DNA from: Vibrio sp. NTOU-M3
Lineage (GTDB): Bacteria; Pseudomonadota; Gammaproteobacteria; Enterobacterales; Vibrionaceae
DNA length: 64,000 bases
Direction: 5' to 3'
Assembly: GCF_040869035.1 (NCBI RefSeq)
Contig: NZ_CP162100.1
Location: forward strand, 2,790,001-2,854,000
Shown here: piece after piece, positions 34,135 to 45,170 of the stretch
Numbering within the stretch: position 1 is the first letter of the stretch
Layout of the letters: every line of letters begins with the position of its first letter
Program-made: the position numbers and the translations under genes
Notes under the pieces: model-generated
What the model was told of the DNA's origin: nothing
The model's input: only the letters and a program-made list of their open reading frames with translations
Database searches by the model: none

Positions 34135-36144
34135 TTAAGCTAGAAGATCTTTAGCTGTGCTCACGACGTTTTCAGTAGTGAAGCCGAACATCTTGAACAG
34201 TTCGCCCGCTGGAGCAGACTCACCGAATGTCGTCATGCCGATGATCTTGCCACCAAAGCCAACGTACTTGTACCAGAAGTCAGCGATGCCAGCTTCTACA
34301 GCGATACGAGCTGTTACGTCAGATGGAAGTACAGATTCACGGTACTCAGCGTCTTGCTTATCAAATGCGTCAGTTGCAGGCATAGATACTACGCGTACCT
34401 TCTTACCTTCAGCTGTTAGTTCAGCAGCAGCGTTAACCGCTAGCTCAACTTCAGAACCTGTTGCGATAAGGATCAGCTCTGGTTTGCCTTCACAATCTTT
34501 CAGGATGTAACCACCTTTCGCGATGTTCGCTACTTGCTCTTCGCTACGTTCTTGCTGTGCAAGGTTTTGACGAGAGAAGATTAGCGACGTTGGGCCGTCT
34601 TTACGTTCGATAGCCAGTTTCCAAGCCACTGCAGATTCAACTTGGTCACATGGACGCCATGTGCTCATGTTTGGAGTTAGACGCAGAGAAGCCATTTGCT
34701 CAACTGGTTGGTGAGTTGGGCCATCTTCGCCAAGACCGATAGAGTCGTGCGTGTAAACTTGGATGTTCTGAACTTTCATCAGAGCCGCCATGCGCATTGC
34801 GTTACGAGCGTATTCCATGAACATTAGGAACGTTGCGCCGTATGGTACGAAACCACCGTGTAGTGCAATACCGTTCATGATCGCGGTCATACCGAATTCA
34901 CGTACACCGTAGTGGATATAGTTACCAGACGCATCTTCAGCAGATACTGACTTAGAGCCAGACCACATGGTTAGGTTCGAAGGTGCTAGGTCAGCAGAGC
35001 CACCCATGAATTCTGGCAACATTTGGCCAAACGCTTCTAGTGCGTTTTGAGAGGCTTTACGTGATGCAATGTTTGCTGGATTTGCCTGAAGATCAGCAAT
35101 GATTTGGTTTGCTTTTTCTTCCCACTCAGCAGGCAGTTCACCGTTTAGACGACGCTTAAGTTCAGCCGCTTCTGTTGGGTAAGCAGCTGCGTATGCGTCG
35201 AATTTAGCATTCCAAACCGCTTCTTTTTCAGCGCCCGCTGCTTTTGCATCCCACTCTGCGTATACGTCTGCTGGGATTTCAAATGCTGGATGTTTCCAAC
35301 CTAGGAATTCACGCGCTGCTGCGATTTCTTCCGCACCTAATGGTGCACCGTGACAGTCGTGTGAACCTGATTTGTTTGGCGAGCCAAAACCGATGATCGT
35401 TTTAGTACAGATCAGCGTAGGGCGCGGATCTGCTTTCGCAGCGATAATGGCAGCATTGATCGCTTCAGCATCGTGGCCATCTACAGCAGGAATTACATGC
35501 CAGCCGTAAGCTTCGAAACGCTTAGGCGTATCGTCAGAGAACCAACCTTCAACGTGACCATCAATAGAAATGCCATTGTCATCCCAAAATGCGATCAGTT
35601 TGCCTAGACCGAGTGTACCTGCTAGAGAACATGCTTCGTGTGAGATACCTTCCATCAGACAGCCATCACCCATAAAGGCGTAGGTGTGGTGGTCAATGAT
35701 GTCGTGACCTTCTTTATTAAACTGTGCCGCTAACGCTTTTTCTGCCAACGCCATACCCACAGCGTTAGTGATACCTTGACCTAGTGGGCCCGTTGTTGTT
35801 TCAACACCAGGTGCATAGCCATACTCTGGGTGACCGGGCGTCTTAGAGTGAAGCTGACGGAAATTTTTCAGGTCGTCGATAGACAACTCATAACCACTTA
35901 AGTGAAGTAGAGAGTAAATCAGCATTGAACCATGGCCGTTTGATAGAACAAAACGGTCGCGATCCGCCCACTCTGGGTTTGCTGGATTATGGTTTAAATG
36001 AGAACGCCAAAGAACTTCAGCGATATCTGCCATGCCCATAGGGGCACCTGGGTGGCCAGAGTTTGCTTGTTGAACACCATCCATGCTTAGAGCACGAATC
36101 GCATTAGCGAGCTCTTTATTAGAAAGAACGTTACGAGAAGACAT
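34135..36144 (-). CDS. tkt: transketolase
   Basis: 669-residue thiamine-diphosphate enzyme that moves two-carbon units between sugar phosphates in the pentose phosphate pathway. Opening [30 protein letters not shown], cofactor motif [13 protein letters not shown] … N, and C-terminal [12 protein letters not shown]. Highly expressed codon pattern. Divergent from metK across 322 bp. Confidence 0.98.
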   Translation of the reverse strand: MSSRNVLSNKELANAIRALSMDGVQQANSGHPGAPMGMADIAEVLWRSHLNHNPANPEWADRDRFVLSNGHGSMLIYSLLHLSGYELSIDDLKNFRQLHSKTPGHPEYGYAPGVETTTGPLGQGITNAVGMALAEKALAAQFNKEGHDIIDHHTYAFMGDGCLMEGISHEACSLAGTLGLGKLIAFWDDNGISIDGHVEGWFSDDTPKRFEAYGWHVIPAVDGHDAEAINAAIIAAKADPRPTLICTKTIIGFGSPNKSGSHDCHGAPLGAEEIAAAREFLGWKHPAFEIPADVYAEWDAKAAGAEKEAVWNAKFDAYAAAYPTEAAELKRRLNGELPAEWEEKANQIIADLQANPANIASRKASQNALEAFGQMLPEFMGGSADLAPSNLTMWSGSKSVSAEDASGNYIHYGVREFGMTAIMNGIALHGGFVPYGATFLMFMEYARNAMRMAALMKVQNIQVYTHDSIGLGEDGPTHQPVEQMASLRLTPNMSTWRPCDQVESAVAWKLAIERKDGPTSLIFSRQNLAQQERSEEQVANIAKGGYILKDCEGKPELILIATGSEVELAVNAAAELTAEGKKVRVVSMPATDAFDKQDAEYRESVLPSDVTARIAVEAGIADFWYKYVGFGGKIIGMTTFGESAPAGELFKMFGFTTENVVSTAKDLLA

Positions 36145-36466
36145 GCCTGCTCCTAAATTGCGAAAGCGAAATTAGTCGGAAATATTGCGCGCGGTATTGT
36201 CTCAAAGCAATTCATCCACTGCAAACGATTTACCTGACTCAATACCTTCCATTTCTGCACTTTTACCCACAATTATTGAATTTATTCATAATTTGGCCGC
36301 CAATAAGCAAACGTTTGGTTATAACCCACAATAAAAAAGAGCTTGTAATTCGAGCATTGAAAACTAGAATAGACGTCTAGATGTAGAAACACCTACAATT
36401 TAAATGTCTTTTAAACGATTGAGCCATTCAATCAGTCGTTAAACCAAAACTTAAAGTGGAGCTCTC
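36145..36466. promoter_or_regulatory. divergent tkt/metK control region
   Basis: No gene. It contains GCAAACGATTT (36221-36231), GCAAACGTTTGG (36307-36318) and a MetJ-type operator (36363-36386). The first two resemble the palindrome upstream of fba. Confidence 0.5.
36363..36386 (+). promoter_or_regulatory. MetJ operator (met boxes) of metK
   Basis: Three tandem 8-mers: ACTAGAAT, AGACGTCT (perfect met box, 36371-36378) and AGATGTAG. The methionine repressor binds tandem AGACGTCT repeats, and metK is a classical MetJ target. It lies about 80 bp before the metK start. Confidence 0.85.
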
Positions 36467-37621
36467 ATGGCTAAGCACCTGTTTACTTCTGAGTCTGTTT
36501 CAGAAGGCCATCCAGATAAAATTGCAGACCAAATCTCTGATGCTGTTCTTGATGCCATCCTAGAACAAGACCCAAAAGCACGTGTTGCTTGTGAAACTTA
36601 CGTAAAAACCGGCATGGTTATGGTCGGTGGTGAGATCACAACTTCAGCTTGGGTTGATATCGAAGAGTTAACCCGTGAAACAGTACGTGAAATTGGCTAC
36701 GTTCATTCAGATATGGGCTTTGATGCAAACTCGTGCGCTGTACTAAACACCATCGGTAAGCAGTCTCCAGACATCAACCAAGGTGTTGATAAATCTGATC
36801 CTAAAGAGCAAGGCGCAGGTGACCAAGGCATCATGTTCGGTTACGCAACTAACGAAACTGAAATCCTAATGCCAGCACCAATTACTTACTCTCACCGTCT
36901 TGTTCAAAAGCAAGCAGAAGTACGTAAAAACGGCACACTACCTTGGTTGCGTCCAGACGCTAAATCTCAGGTAACTTTCCAGTACGACCAAGGTAAAATT
37001 GTTGGTATCGACGCGGTTGTTCTTTCAACACAGCACTGTGATTCAATCTCGACACCTGACCTACGTGAAGCAGTAATGGAAGAGATCATCAAGCCAGTAC
37101 TGCCTTCTGAGTGGATCAACACAGACACTAACTTCTTCATCAACCCAACTGGTCGTTTCGTTATCGGTGGCCCAATGGGTGACTGTGGTCTAACTGGCCG
37201 TAAGATTATCGTAGATACTTACGGCGGTGCTGCGCGTCACGGTGGTGGTGCATTCTCTGGTAAAGATCCATCGAAAGTAGACCGCTCTGCTGCATACGCT
37301 GCACGTTACGTAGCGAAGAACATCGTTGCCGCAGGCATGGCTGACCGTTGTGAGATCCAACTGTCTTACGCAATCGGTGTTGCTGATCCAACGTCTATCA
37401 TGGTTGAAACCTTCGGTACGGAAAAAGTCTCTCACGATATTATCGTTGAAGCGGTTCGTCAGAACTTCGATCTGCGCCCTTACGGACTACAAGAAATGCT
37501 GAACCTACTTCAGCCTATCTACAAGAAGACAGCAGCATACGGCCACTTCGGTCGTGAAGAATTCCCTTGGGAAGCAACAGACAAAGCTGAGCTACTGCGT
37601 GACTTTGCTGGTTTAAAATAA
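36467..37621 (+). CDS. metK: S-adenosylmethionine synthetase
   Basis: 384-residue enzyme making S-adenosylmethionine from methionine and ATP. Signatures [36 protein letters not shown] and [19 protein letters not shown] are intact. GGAG lies a few bases before the ATG. Control by MetJ is indicated by the met boxes upstream. Confidence 0.98.
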   Translation: MAKHLFTSESVSEGHPDKIADQISDAVLDAILEQDPKARVACETYVKTGMVMVGGEITTSAWVDIEELTRETVREIGYVHSDMGFDANSCAVLNTIGKQSPDINQGVDKSDPKEQGAGDQGIMFGYATNETEILMPAPITYSHRLVQKQAEVRKNGTLPWLRPDAKSQVTFQYDQGKIVGIDAVVLSTQHCDSISTPDLREAVMEEIIKPVLPSEWINTDTNFFINPTGRFVIGGPMGDCGLTGRKIIVDTYGGAARHGGGAFSGKDPSKVDRSAAYAARYVAKNIVAAGMADRCEIQLSYAIGVADPTSIMVETFGTEKVSHDIIVEAVRQNFDLRPYGLQEMLNLLQPIYKKTAAYGHFGREEFPWEATDKAELLRDFAGLK

Positions 37622-37647
37622 TTAAATCAGTTTGTTAGCATTTTAAA

Positions 37648-37676
37648 TAAGCCCTCGTATCTACGAGGGCTTTTTA
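37648..37676 (+). terminator. metK terminator
   Basis: GCCCTCGT / ACGAGGGC with an ATCT loop followed by TTTTTATT. Confidence 0.9.
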
Positions 37677-37899
37677 TTAGTAGCACAAAAATCACACAAT
37701 AAATTTGTATTTTCTTGTCATCGCATCAATAGTTAACAATATATTAACAAGCATATCTCTGTGCTTGTGGGCAGCGAATATTGCCTAACAGTATTGATGC
37801 ACAGCTTTACTCAGCCAAACAGTTGTAAGCAGAGCATCGAATCCCACATACCCATTGTTATAAGTGGGTATAAAACGAGAATCGATCAAGGAGGATTAT

Positions 37900-38697
37900 A
37901 TGCCTCGCACGGTAAATCCCTCAGACTTACACAACAAACAAAAAGACGTACCGGACCATGAATACGCAAGGACAGTTCCTTGCAACCAATTAAGTGTTTC
38001 TGCACCATTCCATTGGTTAGCTTTAGGGCTGCATGATTTTATTCGCATGCCCTTAATCAGTGCTTTCTATGGCTTGTGCTTTATGGGCGCCGCCATTGGT
38101 ATTGTATTGCTAGTTCAATGGCAAGGTACCCACCTTGTCGTCATGCCCAGTCTGGTGGTGTATATGTTGATCGGCCCATTTTTGGCGCTTGGATTGTATG
38201 ATGCTAGCTGGGAGCGAGAAAAAGGCCATCACGCCAGTTTACTTCATTCTATGAAAGCGATTGGGCGCAACTCCTCATCACAGTGGGCGTTCGCCGTATT
38301 GCTTGCCGTGGCCATGATTTTCTGGATGCGCATTGCGGCGCTGTTGCATGCTCTCTACCCTTCTGTTCAGGGAGCGCCATTGACTGAATTTCTGCCCTTC
38401 CTTGTCATTGGCTCATTGGTTGGTTTTGTTATCGCGTGCGTCATTTTCAGCATCTCCGCTTTTTCAATTCCACTGATGATGGAGCGCCGAGTAGATATGA
38501 TGACGGCGGTCTTCACCAGCTTTAATGCAGTGAAGTCTAATATCCCAGCAATGATCGTCTGGGCCGCCATCATCTGCGGTGGCATTCTGATCGGTTTCGC
38601 AACTTATGGAATTGGTATGCTGTTTACCATGCCAATTCTTGGCTACGGAACTTGGCATGCCTACCACGCGGCCATTAAGAAAAAACATCATCCCTAA
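37900..38697 (+). CDS. DUF2189-type integral membrane protein
   Basis: 265 residues with about six hydrophobic segments after a polar N-terminus; resembles DUF2189 membrane proteins ([33 protein letters not shown] loop). Function unknown. AGGAGG lies five bases before the ATG at 37900, which decides the start; the frame itself is open from 37864. A small hairpin (ACCCA … TGGGT) lies about 40 bp upstream. Confidence 0.82.
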   Translation: MPRTVNPSDLHNKQKDVPDHEYARTVPCNQLSVSAPFHWLALGLHDFIRMPLISAFYGLCFMGAAIGIVLLVQWQGTHLVVMPSLVVYMLIGPFLALGLYDASWEREKGHHASLLHSMKAIGRNSSSQWAFAVLLAVAMIFWMRIAALLHALYPSVQGAPLTEFLPFLVIGSLVGFVIACVIFSISAFSIPLMMERRVDMMTAVFTSFNAVKSNIPAMIVWAAIICGGILIGFATYGIGMLFTMPILGYGTWHAYHAAIKKKHHP

Positions 38698-38718
38698 ACC
38701 TTGCAAGATGTTATTATT

Positions 38719-38749
38719 CGCCCCGGAACCTAACTGGGGCGTTTTTTTT
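38719..38749 (+). terminator. terminator behind the DUF2189 gene
   Basis: CGCCCC / GGGGCG stem with an 11-base loop and eight Ts. Confidence 0.85.
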
Positions 38750-38759
38750 CAAGGTCATA

Positions 38760-39260
38760 ATGTTAGATATAGAGTACACATACGCAGCAAAACGCAAGAT
38801 CGCACATTGTATCCGCCTAGCCGAACAAGCCTTCCAACGCCCATTTTCTATACCAATGTTAAGTTTTAAATTGCGTGGTAAAGCCGCAGGAAAAGCCTAT
38901 CTGCAATTGAATGAAATACGCCTTAACCCTATTCTTTTTTCTGAAAACAAGCTCGCTTTTCTTGAAGAGGTGATTCCTCACGAAATTGCTCATCTGATCA
39001 CCTATCAAGTCTACGGCCGAGTCCCTCCACACGGTAAAGAGTGGCGTCATACCATGGAGTCTGTGTTTGGCGTCACTGCCAAAACTACCCATAATTTTGA
39101 AACCGCGTCCGTTCAGGGCAAAACGTTTGAATACCGTTGCCAATGCACGGTGTATCCGCTGTCTATTCGCAGACACAATAAAGTTCAGCGCCAGCAAGCA
39201 ACCTACCGTTGCCAGCAATGCCAAACATCACTTCAATTTACGGGTAACAGACTCACCTAA
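38760..39260 (+). CDS. sprT: SprT-family zinc metalloprotease-like protein
   Basis: 166 residues with the HEIAH zinc-protease motif at 74-78 and a C-terminal zinc ribbon (YRCQC … YRCQQC). SprT relatives include the eukaryotic DNA-protein-crosslink protease Spartan; the bacterial role is not settled. The gene precedes endA, as in other vibrios. AAGG lies before the ATG. Confidence 0.92.
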   Translation: MLDIEYTYAAKRKIAHCIRLAEQAFQRPFSIPMLSFKLRGKAAGKAYLQLNEIRLNPILFSENKLAFLEEVIPHEIAHLITYQVYGRVPPHGKEWRHTMESVFGVTAKTTHNFETASVQGKTFEYRCQCTVYPLSIRRHNKVQRQQATYRCQQCQTSLQFTGNRLT

Positions 39261-39269
39261 TCCCAATAT

Positions 39270-39305
39270 ATCCATCTTTATTATTGATTAACGATGGATT
39301 TTTTA
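39270..39305 (+). terminator. probable sprT terminator
   Basis: ATCCATC / GATGGAT stem with a long AT-rich loop and a T6 run. Confidence 0.6.
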
Positions 39306-39361
39306 GCAGTAAAAATGCGTGATAGACTATAAAAAGTCATACTTTTATAAGACTTATTATC

Positions 39362-40063
39362 ATGACATTAAAAACAATTACGATTAGCTTGCTGGCGGTT
39401 ATTTCTTCGGTTGCTATCGCAGCACCACCGACGTCCTTCTCCAGCGCAAAAAAAACTGCGGTTAAAATTTATCAAGATCACCCCATCAGTTTTTACTGTG
39501 GCTGTGATATCAACTGGCAAGGAAAAAAAGGAACACCAGACCTAGCCTCTTGCGGCTATCAAGTCCGCAAACAACAAAAACGCGCCTCTCGAATTGAATG
39601 GGAGCATGTTGTACCAGCATGGCAATTTGGCCACCAACGCCAGTGCTGGCAAAGCGGTGGGCGTAAAAACTGCTCACGCAATGATAAAGCCTTCCGACAA
39701 ATGGAAGCCGACCTGCATAACCTAACCCCTGCGATCGGTGAAGTGAACGGTGATCGTTCAAACTACAACTTCAGCCAATGGAATGGTATCGACGGTGTCA
39801 GCTATGGCCGCTGCGAGATGCAAGTTAACTTCAAACAACGTAAAGTGATGCCACCCGATCGTGCAAAGGGATCCATCGCACGCACTTATTTGTACATGAG
39901 CAAAGAATACGGCTTCCGCCTTTCAAAACAGCAACGCAACCTCATGACAGCTTGGAACAAAATGTACCCCGTGAATGATTGGGAATGCGAGCGTGATAAG
40001 CGTATTGCCAAAATTCAAGGCAACCACAACCCATTTGTGGAACAAGCCTGCAAAGCGCTCTAA
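39362..40063 (+). CDS. endA: extracellular/periplasmic DNA endonuclease I (Dns)
   Basis: 233 residues: signal peptide (ends …SSVAIAAP), eight or so cysteines for disulphides (FYCGCDINW), and the beta-beta-metal active site with E81-H82 in [13 protein letters not shown] and [13 protein letters not shown] downstream. It degrades DNA outside the cytoplasm; in vibrios this nuclease limits uptake of foreign DNA during transformation. Confidence 0.95.
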   Translation: MTLKTITISLLAVISSVAIAAPPTSFSSAKKTAVKIYQDHPISFYCGCDINWQGKKGTPDLASCGYQVRKQQKRASRIEWEHVVPAWQFGHQRQCWQSGGRKNCSRNDKAFRQMEADLHNLTPAIGEVNGDRSNYNFSQWNGIDGVSYGRCEMQVNFKQRKVMPPDRAKGSIARTYLYMSKEYGFRLSKQQRNLMTAWNKMYPVNDWECERDKRIAKIQGNHNPFVEQACKAL

Positions 40064-40077
40064 ATCGACTCATTCAT

Positions 40078-40116
40078 GAAGCGTTTTCTACATCAATAAT
40101 GGAAACGCTTCTTTTC
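40078..40116 (+). terminator. endA terminator
   Basis: GAAGCGTTT / AAACGCTTC with a loop of about 16 bases and TTTT. Confidence 0.72.
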
Positions 40117-40187
40117 CCCTTGTTTTTTCGTCATCTCGCATCCATGTTACTCTCTATATCCACCTCTTATGCAGGAAACTGAACCCC

Positions 40188-40919
40188 ATGCGTATCCCTC
40201 GAATTTATCACCCAGAACCGATCCAACAACTGGGTAATCTGGCGCTTAGTGAAGATGCGGCAGGCCATATAGGTCGTGTACTTCGAATGAAAGAAGGCCA
40301 AGATGTACTCCTTTTCGATGGTAGCGGTGCAGAGTTTCCGGCGGTGATCAGCTCGGTCAGCAAGAAAAATGTTGAAGTCACCATTTCAAAACGTATTGAA
40401 CGGAACTCCGAATCTCCGCTGGTTCTACACCTTGGACAGGTGATCTCCCGTGGTGACAAAATGGAGTTCACCATTCAAAAATCCGTTGAGCTGGGCGTTA
40501 ATACCATCACACCTCTGATTTCTGAACGTTGCGGCGTTAAACTCGACCAGAAACGTTTCGAGAAAAAGCTCGCGCAATGGCAGAAAATTGCTATCAGTGC
40601 CTGTGAACAATGTGGCCGCAATACGGTGCCTGAAATCAGACCAATTATGTCGCTTGAAGAATGGTGCAGTGAACAATATGACGGGCTAAAACTCAATTTG
40701 CACCCAAGAGCAACGTATTCAATCAATACGCTACCGATTCCCGTCACGAAAGTGCGCCTACTCATTGGCCCAGAAGGTGGGTTGTCTGCTGAAGAAATCA
40801 GCATGACAAGAGAACATCAATTCGAAGAAACATTGCTAGGTCCTCGTGTATTAAGAACAGAGACCGCAGCATTGACCGCAATTACAGCCTTACAAGTTCG
40901 CTTTGGCGATCTTGGTTAA
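40188..40919 (+). CDS. rsmE: 16S rRNA m3U1498 methyltransferase
   Basis: 243-residue SPOUT-fold methyltransferase that methylates U1498 of 16S rRNA. The knotted C-terminal motif is clear ([14 protein letters not shown] … [16 protein letters not shown]). gshB starts 13 bp downstream, so the two are likely cotranscribed with yqgE and ruvX. Confidence 0.95.
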   Translation: MRIPRIYHPEPIQQLGNLALSEDAAGHIGRVLRMKEGQDVLLFDGSGAEFPAVISSVSKKNVEVTISKRIERNSESPLVLHLGQVISRGDKMEFTIQKSVELGVNTITPLISERCGVKLDQKRFEKKLAQWQKIAISACEQCGRNTVPEIRPIMSLEEWCSEQYDGLKLNLHPRATYSINTLPIPVTKVRLLIGPEGGLSAEEISMTREHQFEETLLGPRVLRTETAALTAITALQVRFGDLG

Positions 40920-40932
40920 ACGGAGAAGCTCA

Positions 40933-41880
40933 ATGATCAAACTTGGCATCGTGATGGACCCTATCGCGTCTATCAACATAAAAAAAGACTCCAGCTTTGC
41001 CATGATGCTGGAAGCTCAGCGTCGTGGCTACGAAATCCACTACATGGAAATGAATGATCTACACTTAGATCAAGGCGTAGCGATAGCGGACACAAAAGTT
41101 GTTGAGCTGAAAGAAGATCCAAACGGATGGTATGAATTCAAATCAGAACAGACCATTCAACTGTCTGAACTGGATGCGGTACTGATGCGTAAAGATCCTC
41201 CTTTTGACACTGAGTACATCTACGCAACTTACATTCTTGAACGAGCAGAAGAACAAGGAACACTGATCGTAAACAAACCTCAGAGCCTGCGTGATTGCAA
41301 TGAGAAACTGTTTACAGCTTGGTTCCCAGAGCTAACACCAACCACTATCGTGACGCGCAAAGCAGACAAGATCAAAGCATTCCGTGAACAACATGGCGAC
41401 GTGATCCTTAAGCCATTAGACGGAATGGGTGGCGCTTCGATTTTCCGAGTGAAGGAAAATGATCCTAACGTCTCTGTGATTATCGAAACGCTGACCAACC
41501 ACGGCCAAAACTACGCAATGGCACAAACGTTTGTTCCCGATATCAGCAACGGCGACAAGCGCATCTTGGTCGTTGATGGGGAACCTATGCCATACTGCTT
41601 GGCACGTATCCCAGCCAAAGGCGAAACTCGTGGTAACTTAGCCGCAGGTGGTACAGGTGAAGCTCGCCCACTGAGTGAAACAGATAAGCAAATCGCAGAA
41701 GCGGTTGCTCCTACATTAAAAGAAAAAGGCCTGATCTTTGTTGGCCTAGACGTTATTGGCGATAAACTGACTGAAATTAATGTCACCAGCCCAACCTGTA
41801 TTCGTGAAATTGAATCAGCATTTGATATCTCAATTACAGGTAAACTGATGGATGCAATCGAACGTCGCCTGAAGGCTTAA
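40933..41880 (+). CDS. gshB: glutathione synthetase
   Basis: 315-residue ATP-grasp enzyme joining gamma-glutamylcysteine and glycine. Start MIKLGIVMDPI (ATG at 40933, GGAG upstream); GDVILKPLDGMGGASIFRV is the ATP-grasp loop, and INVTSPTCIREIE closes the active site. The open frame from 40903 overlaps rsmE and is not needed. Confidence 0.96.
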   Translation: MIKLGIVMDPIASINIKKDSSFAMMLEAQRRGYEIHYMEMNDLHLDQGVAIADTKVVELKEDPNGWYEFKSEQTIQLSELDAVLMRKDPPFDTEYIYATYILERAEEQGTLIVNKPQSLRDCNEKLFTAWFPELTPTTIVTRKADKIKAFREQHGDVILKPLDGMGGASIFRVKENDPNVSVIIETLTNHGQNYAMAQTFVPDISNGDKRILVVDGEPMPYCLARIPAKGETRGNLAAGGTGEARPLSETDKQIAEAVAPTLKEKGLIFVGLDVIGDKLTEINVTSPTCIREIESAFDISITGKLMDAIERRLKA

Positions 41881-41921
41881 AAGCAGGGCGTAATGCCCTC
41901 TTTGATTAAGTTGGAGCTGCT

Positions 41922-42485
41922 ATGAACCTTACTAATCATTTTCTCGTTGCTATGCCGGGGATGAAAGATCCTTATTTTAAACATAGCGTGATTTATGTTT
42001 GCGAACATAATGACGAAGGTGCAATGGGGTTAATGATCAATGCCCCGATCGATATTACCATTGGAAAAATGCTTGAGCAGGTTGATGTTGATCCCGTTCA
42101 CCCACAGCTAAATACTCATAGCCTTGAAAAACCGGTTCTCAATGGCGGGCCAGTTTCAGAAGATCGCGGCTTCATTCTCCACCAGCCAAAAGATCGCTAT
42201 GAATCAAGCATTCAGATGACTGAACAAATTTCCGTGACTACATCGAAAGATATTTTAACGGTCCTCGGTACTGAAGCAGAGCCCAACCATTACTTGGTGG
42301 CGCTTGGCTATTCAGGCTGGGAAGCGGGTCAACTGGAATCAGAATTGGCAGAAAACTCATGGCTGACGATTGAAGCTGACCCCGATGTGATCTTCAATAC
42401 ACCAATAGCTCAGCGCTGGCAAAAAGCCGTACAAATGCTCGGTATAGATGTCGCTCAGCTATCCAGCGACATTGGCCACGCATAA
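41922..42485 (+). CDS. yqgE: YqgE/AlgH family protein (UPF0301)
   Basis: 187 residues with the family opening [36 protein letters not shown] and [14 protein letters not shown]. Function unknown; nearly always next to ruvX, as here (16 bp apart). GGAG precedes the ATG. Confidence 0.95.
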   Translation: MNLTNHFLVAMPGMKDPYFKHSVIYVCEHNDEGAMGLMINAPIDITIGKMLEQVDVDPVHPQLNTHSLEKPVLNGGPVSEDRGFILHQPKDRYESSIQMTEQISVTTSKDILTVLGTEAEPNHYLVALGYSGWEAGQLESELAENSWLTIEADPDVIFNTPIAQRWQKAVQMLGIDVAQLSSDIGHA

Positions 42486-42501
42486 CAGACAAATTAGACA
42501 C

Positions 42502-42927
42502 ATGACATCTAGAACTATTATGGCGTTCGATTTTGGTACCAAGAGTATTGGCAGTGCCATCGGACAAGAAATCACCGGAACCGCTTCCCCGCTGAAAGCG
42601 TTCAAAGCGAATGATGGCATTCCAAATTGGGATGATATCGAAAAGCAGATAAAAGAATGGCAACCACAACTATTAGTCGTGGGGTTACCAACTGATCTGT
42701 ATGGGCAAGCTCTTGAAACCATTACCCCAAGAGCGAAAAAATTTGCCAATCGCCTGCATGGGCGTTTCGGCTTACCCGTTGAGCTACACGATGAACGGCT
42801 TTCGACCACCGAGGCGCGTGCCGAGCTGTTTGAAATGGGTGGCTATAAAGCATTGAGTAAAGGTAACGTCGACTGCCAATCAGCCGTTGTCATTTTAGAA
42901 AGCTGGTTTGAAGCTCAATGGAGCTAA
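42502..42927 (+). CDS. ruvX: YqgF/RuvX RNase-H-fold putative pre-16S rRNA nuclease
   Basis: 141 residues: [17 protein letters not shown] (first acidic residue), [10 protein letters not shown] and [11 protein letters not shown] (catalytic acid), with ESW near the end. The family processes the 16S rRNA 5' end and was also called a Holliday junction resolvase homologue. The ATG at 42502 is chosen by match to family starts; the frame also runs back into yqgE. Confidence 0.94.
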   Translation: MTSRTIMAFDFGTKSIGSAIGQEITGTASPLKAFKANDGIPNWDDIEKQIKEWQPQLLVVGLPTDLYGQALETITPRAKKFANRLHGRFGLPVELHDERLSTTEARAELFEMGGYKALSKGNVDCQSAVVILESWFEAQWS

Positions 42928-42942
42928 CCTAGCAAAAGAGCT

Positions 42943-42972
42943 AAAAAAGGTTGCGATATCGCAACCTTTTTT
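42943..42972. terminator. bidirectional terminator between ruvX and pilU
   Basis: AAAAAAGGTTGC / GCAACCTTTTTT with loop GATATC, between convergent genes. Confidence 0.92.
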
Positions 42973-42988
42973 ATGTTTGTTATCCTGA

Positions 42989-44095
42989 CTAATCCATGTC
43001 GATCTTCACATTCGCTAATTTCCCTGACGAATAGCTATCACCACGTTTAGTCTTGAGCATCAAACGAAGATCGTTTGCGGAATCGGCACTATGCAATGCG
43101 TCTTCTTCATTGATCTTCCCATCAACCACCAACTGATAAAGCGCTTGATCAAACGTCTGCATACCAATTTCATTGGACTTCGACATCGTCGACTTCAACT
43201 CGTGCAAATCGCCCTTACGGATCAAATCAGAAACACGCGGGCTATTGAGCAGAATCTCAAACACCCCATGTCGACCTTTACCATGTTTATCACGGATCAA
43301 CTGCTGACCAACCACCCCTTTCAGGTTCATCGATAAATCAAATAAGAACTGCTCTTTTTGCTCCTTAGGTACCAGATGCAAAATACGCTCTAACGCTTGG
43401 TTCGCATTATTTGCGTGCAACGTAGCCATACACAAGTGCCCTGTTTCGGCAAAGTTCATGGCATATTCCATCGTTTCTCGACTACGGATTTCACCAATTA
43501 AGATCATATCTGGAGCTTGGCGTAATGAGTTTTTCAGTGCAACTTCATAGCTTTCGGTATCCAACCCGACTTCACGCTGAGTCACAATGCAGCGCTTATG
43601 CTCGTGCACAAATTCAATCGGATCTTCCACCGTAAGAATATGGCCAGTTCGGTGCGTATTGCGATAACCCGTCATCGCTGCCATTGTGGTCGACTTACCT
43701 GACCCCGTAGCACCAACCACCAACACTAAACCACGCTTGGCAATCGCTAAATTCTGCAGCACATCAGGCAGTCTCAGTTGTTCAAAGGTCGGGATATTAG
43801 ACTCAATACGACGAATCACCGCGCCCGGCAGCTCACGCTGATAGAACGCACTCACACGAAAACGGCCAATATCTCTAACGATGGCGAAGTTCGCTTCTCG
43901 CGTCTGATGAAACTCTTTACTGCGTTCATCATCCATCATTGAGTTCAGCAAAATCGCCACATCAGATTCAGATAATTTCTCCCCATGAGCTTTTAGCTCA
44001 CCATCGACCCTAAACAGTACTGGAGCACCAACTGTAATATAAAGATCCGACGCCTTCTGGCTGATCATTCCCTGTAAAAAAGCATTTATGTCCAT
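42989..44095 (-). CDS. pilU: type IV pilus retraction ATPase PilU
   Basis: 368-residue secretion ATPase: Walker A GATGSGKSTT, Asp box (LTVEDPIEFVHEHK), Walker B-like region MILIGEIRSRETM and the His box (HLCMATLHANNANQAL). It assists PilT in pilus retraction. It lies 12 bp after pilT in the same operon and has the longer C-terminal tail typical of PilU. Confidence 0.95.
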   Translation of the reverse strand: MDINAFLQGMISQKASDLYITVGAPVLFRVDGELKAHGEKLSESDVAILLNSMMDDERSKEFHQTREANFAIVRDIGRFRVSAFYQRELPGAVIRRIESNIPTFEQLRLPDVLQNLAIAKRGLVLVVGATGSGKSTTMAAMTGYRNTHRTGHILTVEDPIEFVHEHKRCIVTQREVGLDTESYEVALKNSLRQAPDMILIGEIRSRETMEYAMNFAETGHLCMATLHANNANQALERILHLVPKEQKEQFLFDLSMNLKGVVGQQLIRDKHGKGRHGVFEILLNSPRVSDLIRKGDLHELKSTMSKSNEIGMQTFDQALYQLVVDGKINEEDALHSADSANDLRLMLKTKRGDSYSSGKLANVKIDMD

Positions 44096-44107
44096 CAGTG
44101 GTGATCC

Positions 44108-45145
44108 CTAAAATAGGCCAGAGTCAGTTTCAATTTTTTTCGATATCTCTTCCGGATCCACCGTGCCTTGTGCCAGTAGTTGCTTAGCATTTTGCTCCAT
44201 GGTCTGCATGCCATGTGCGGCACCCGTTTGAATAATGGAATACATCTGAGCCACTTTATCTTCACGGATCAAGTTTCGAATAGCAGGAGTCGCCATCATG
44301 ATCTCATGACACGCTACTCGCCCTCCTCCTAAGCGTTTTAATAGTTTCTGAGCAATAACCGCACGCAATGACTCTGACAGCATTGAACGTACCATGTCTT
44401 TATCACTGCCAGGGAACACATCGATAATACGGTCAATGGTTTTCGCTGCCGAACTGGTGTGCAAGGTGCCAAAAACTAAGTGCCCCGTTTCTGCTGCCGT
44501 TAACGCCAAGCTGATGGTTTCTTGGTCGCGTAACTCACCGACTAAAATCACGTCTGGATCTTCACGCAACGCGCTACGCAGTGCATTTTTAAAGCTGTAA
44601 GTATCTCGATGTACTTCCCTTTGGTTAATCAAGCATTTGTTATTGGTATGCACAAATTCAATCGGGTCTTCGATGGTCAGAATGTGCTTGTTGTGATTAC
44701 GGTTAATGTAATCCACCATGGCGGCAAGCGTGGTCGACTTACCAGAGCCAGTCGGTCCGGTGACCAACACCAACCCTTTTTCCATATTGGCAATCTTTTC
44801 AAATACAGGCGGGGTTTCAAGCTGCTCTAGCGTGGGAATATCGGTTGGAATGGTACGGAACACCGCCGCACAACCACGTGATTGGTTGAACGCATTGACA
44901 CGAAAACGGCCAACATTGGGTAACTCAAACGAAAAATCGACTTCCAGTTTCTCTTCAAATTCACTACGCTGAGCGTCATTCATGATCTCAAAAACCAATT
45001 TATGTACATCAGCATGGCTAAAAGCGGGCACACCAAGCTTTCTTACTTCACCATCAATACGTACCATTGGAGATACGCCAGCAGAAAGGTGTAGATCTGA
45101 AGCTTTATGCTTTACACTAAAATCCAGTAATTCCGCGATATCCAT
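44108..45145 (-). CDS. pilT: type IV pilus retraction ATPase PilT
   Basis: 345-residue hexameric ATPase that drives pilus retraction and twitching. Opens MDIAELLDFSVKHKASDLHLSAG; Walker A GPTGSGKSTT; VGELRDQETI; HLVFGTLHTSSAAKTIDRIID; C-terminal AIRNLIRE motif needed for retraction. Divergent from yggS with 25 bp between the start codons. Confidence 0.97.
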   Translation of the reverse strand: MDIAELLDFSVKHKASDLHLSAGVSPMVRIDGEVRKLGVPAFSHADVHKLVFEIMNDAQRSEFEEKLEVDFSFELPNVGRFRVNAFNQSRGCAAVFRTIPTDIPTLEQLETPPVFEKIANMEKGLVLVTGPTGSGKSTTLAAMVDYINRNHNKHILTIEDPIEFVHTNNKCLINQREVHRDTYSFKNALRSALREDPDVILVGELRDQETISLALTAAETGHLVFGTLHTSSAAKTIDRIIDVFPGSDKDMVRSMLSESLRAVIAQKLLKRLGGGRVACHEIMMATPAIRNLIREDKVAQMYSIIQTGAAHGMQTMEQNAKQLLAQGTVDPEEISKKIETDSGLF

Positions 45146-45170
45146 TTAAAATCCTTAAGTAAAGTTCGCT

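Noticed and set aside
37201..37435. Minus-strand open frames inside metK, tkt, pykF and similar genes
   Set aside because: Long antisense frames arise from the strong codon bias of these genes and have no ribosome sites or recognisable products.
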